The notes under the pieces are model-generated. The model made no database searches. It had not been told where the DNA came from and saw nothing but the letters and a program-made list of their open reading frames with translations. From Rubrivivax sp. (GTDB lineage: Bacteria; Pseudomonadota; Gammaproteobacteria; Burkholderiales; Burkholderiaceae_C): a stretch of 64,000 nt of DNA. Each line of letters begins with the position of its first letter. Position 1 is the first letter of the stretch. This document shows, piece by piece, positions 62,030-64,000 of this stretch. The stretch is from assembly GCA_016719535.1 (NCBI GenBank), contig JADJYX010000047.1, forward strand, positions 124,001 through 188,000, written 5' to 3'. Position numbers and translations under genes: made by a program.

Positions 62030-62800
62030 TCAGGCCTCCAGCACCTGCGCCGCACGCACGAAGCCGGTGCGCGCGATGTCGCCGGCCAGGGCAAGGCTGC
62101 CGGTCTCGGCGATGCAGCCCTGGTCCAGCCGCAGCACGGCGTCGGGCGCCAGCGCTTCGATCAGCTGCTGGTAGTGCGACACCACGAGGAAGGCCGTGCC
62201 CTGCGCCCGCAGGCCCTGCACCAGCTGCACGACGGCGCGCACGCCGTCGACATCCAGGCCGGAGTCGACCTCGTCCAGCACCGCCAGGCGCGGCCGCAGC
62301 AGTGCGAGCTGCAGCAATTCGTTGCGCTTGCGCTCGCCGCCGGAGAAGCCGTCGTTGACCGGCCGGGCCAGCATCGCCTCGGGCAGACCCAGGCGCGCCG
62401 CTGCGGCACGGGCGTCGCCCAGAAAGTCGAAGGCGTCGAGCGGCGGCTCGCCGCGCGCCTCGCGCACCGCATTCAGCGCCGTGCGCATGAACAGGTTGTT
62501 CTTCACGCCGGGGATCTCGGGCGGCGCCTGGAAGGACACGAAGAGCCCGGCGCGGGCGCGGGCCTCGGGGCTCAGCGCCAGCAGGTCCTGGCCGGCAAGA
62601 CGCGCCGAACCGCCGACGACACGGTAGCGCGGGTGCCCGGCCAGCGTCAGGCCCAGGGTGCTCTTGCCGCTGCCGTTGGCGCCCATCAGCACCAGCAGCG
62701 CGCCGGCAGGCACGGCCAGCGAGACCGACTTCAGGATGTTGCGGTCGCCGACATCGACACGCAGGTCGCGCACGTGCAGCAGGGGTTCGGAGGCTGTCAT
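62030..62800 (-). CDS. sufC: SufC ATPase
   Basis: A 256-residue ABC ATPase with Walker A LMGANGSGKST (about 36-46), signature GFSGGERKRNELLQ and Walker B LAVLDEVDSGLDVDGV. The SufC-specific DSGLD and GGERKR motifs separate it from transporters. It powers SufB-SufD remodelling. Confidence 0.93.
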   Translation of the reverse strand: MTASEPLLHVRDLRVDVGDRNILKSVSLAVPAGALLVLMGANGSGKSTLGLTLAGHPRYRVVGGSARLAGQDLLALSPEARARAGLFVSFQAPPEIPGVKNNLFMRTALNAVREARGEPPLDAFDFLGDARAAAARLGLPEAMLARPVNDGFSGGERKRNELLQLALLRPRLAVLDEVDSGLDVDGVRAVVQLVQGLRAQGTAFLVVSHYQQLIEALAPDAVLRLDQGCIAETGSLALAGDIARTGFVRAAQVLEA

Positions 62801-62833
62801 GGTCGGGGGCCTGGTGTGTCGTGGGTCGGTGGC

Positions 62834-64000
<1,167 letters not shown>

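Noticed and set aside
59556..62174. 872-codon plus-strand frame across sufS and sufD
   Set aside because: Shadow of the real minus-strand suf genes; low-complexity Arg/Ala/Pro-rich translation.

Overview
The window is very GC-rich (roughly 70% by eye) and densely coded. Gene content and codon use point to a Burkholderiales-type betaproteobacterium: paired DUF1302/DUF1329 genes, many CaiB/BaiF CoA-transferases, TRAP transport, an NsrR-type Rrf2 regulator and a SUF cluster. No tRNA, rRNA or CRISPR array was seen.

Layout. 1-1.7 kb: the N-terminal part of a LeuC/aconitase-like hydratase gene, divergent from an IclR regulator, with palindromes between them. 1.7-4.4 kb: decayed DNA holding a shattered IS66 TnpC gene and a Phd/YefM antitoxin scrap. 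4.4-47.6 kb: a large catabolic island. 47.6-50.2 kb: stress and nitric-oxide-response genes (CsbD, PRC-barrel, two DUF2249 genes, NsrR, a cupin fragment). 50.2-54.7 kb: a hemolysin-III-like gene and a TetR-controlled MacB/DevBCA-type ABC exporter. 54.8-57.2 kb: an amine-oxidase-like flavoprotein, a broken CHASE3 fragment and an orphan sdhB. 57.2-64 kb: a SUF iron-sulfur operon (sufB-C-D-S-U-T) followed by a phosphoglycerate-dehydrogenase-like gene.

The island appears to be one regulon. Seven copies of the 13-bp inverted repeat TTAT-N5-ATAA lie upstream of its nine apparent transcription units, including both divergent promoters. A MarR-family regulator gene closes the island and has one copy in its own promoter, so it is the obvious candidate repressor. 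The island encodes: an outer-membrane/exporter module (DUF1302, DUF1329, YCF48-like, MMPL); a HyuA/HyuB pair with a small zinc-ribbon protein; MFS, TRAP and ABC uptake systems; an amidohydrolase; alcohol and aldehyde dehydrogenases; two tandem-fused and one single family III CoA-transferase; a class I CoA-transferase pair; a fused class-I-like protein that seems to lack the catalytic Glu (compare IpdAB); three crotonase-fold proteins; an SDR; an MmgE/PrpD protein; two tandem desulforedoxin-like miniproteins; and a split coenzyme-B12 mutase (GlmS-like and GlmE-like subunits plus a GlmL/MutL-like protein).

My reading is that an imported, possibly amide-containing compound is hydrolysed, oxidised to an acid, converted to a CoA ester, and degraded through beta-oxidation-like steps plus a B12-dependent carbon-skeleton rearrangement and a C-C cleavage. 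No methylaspartate ammonia-lyase gene is visible, so a plain glutamate-fermentation pathway is not supported. The substrate is unknown.
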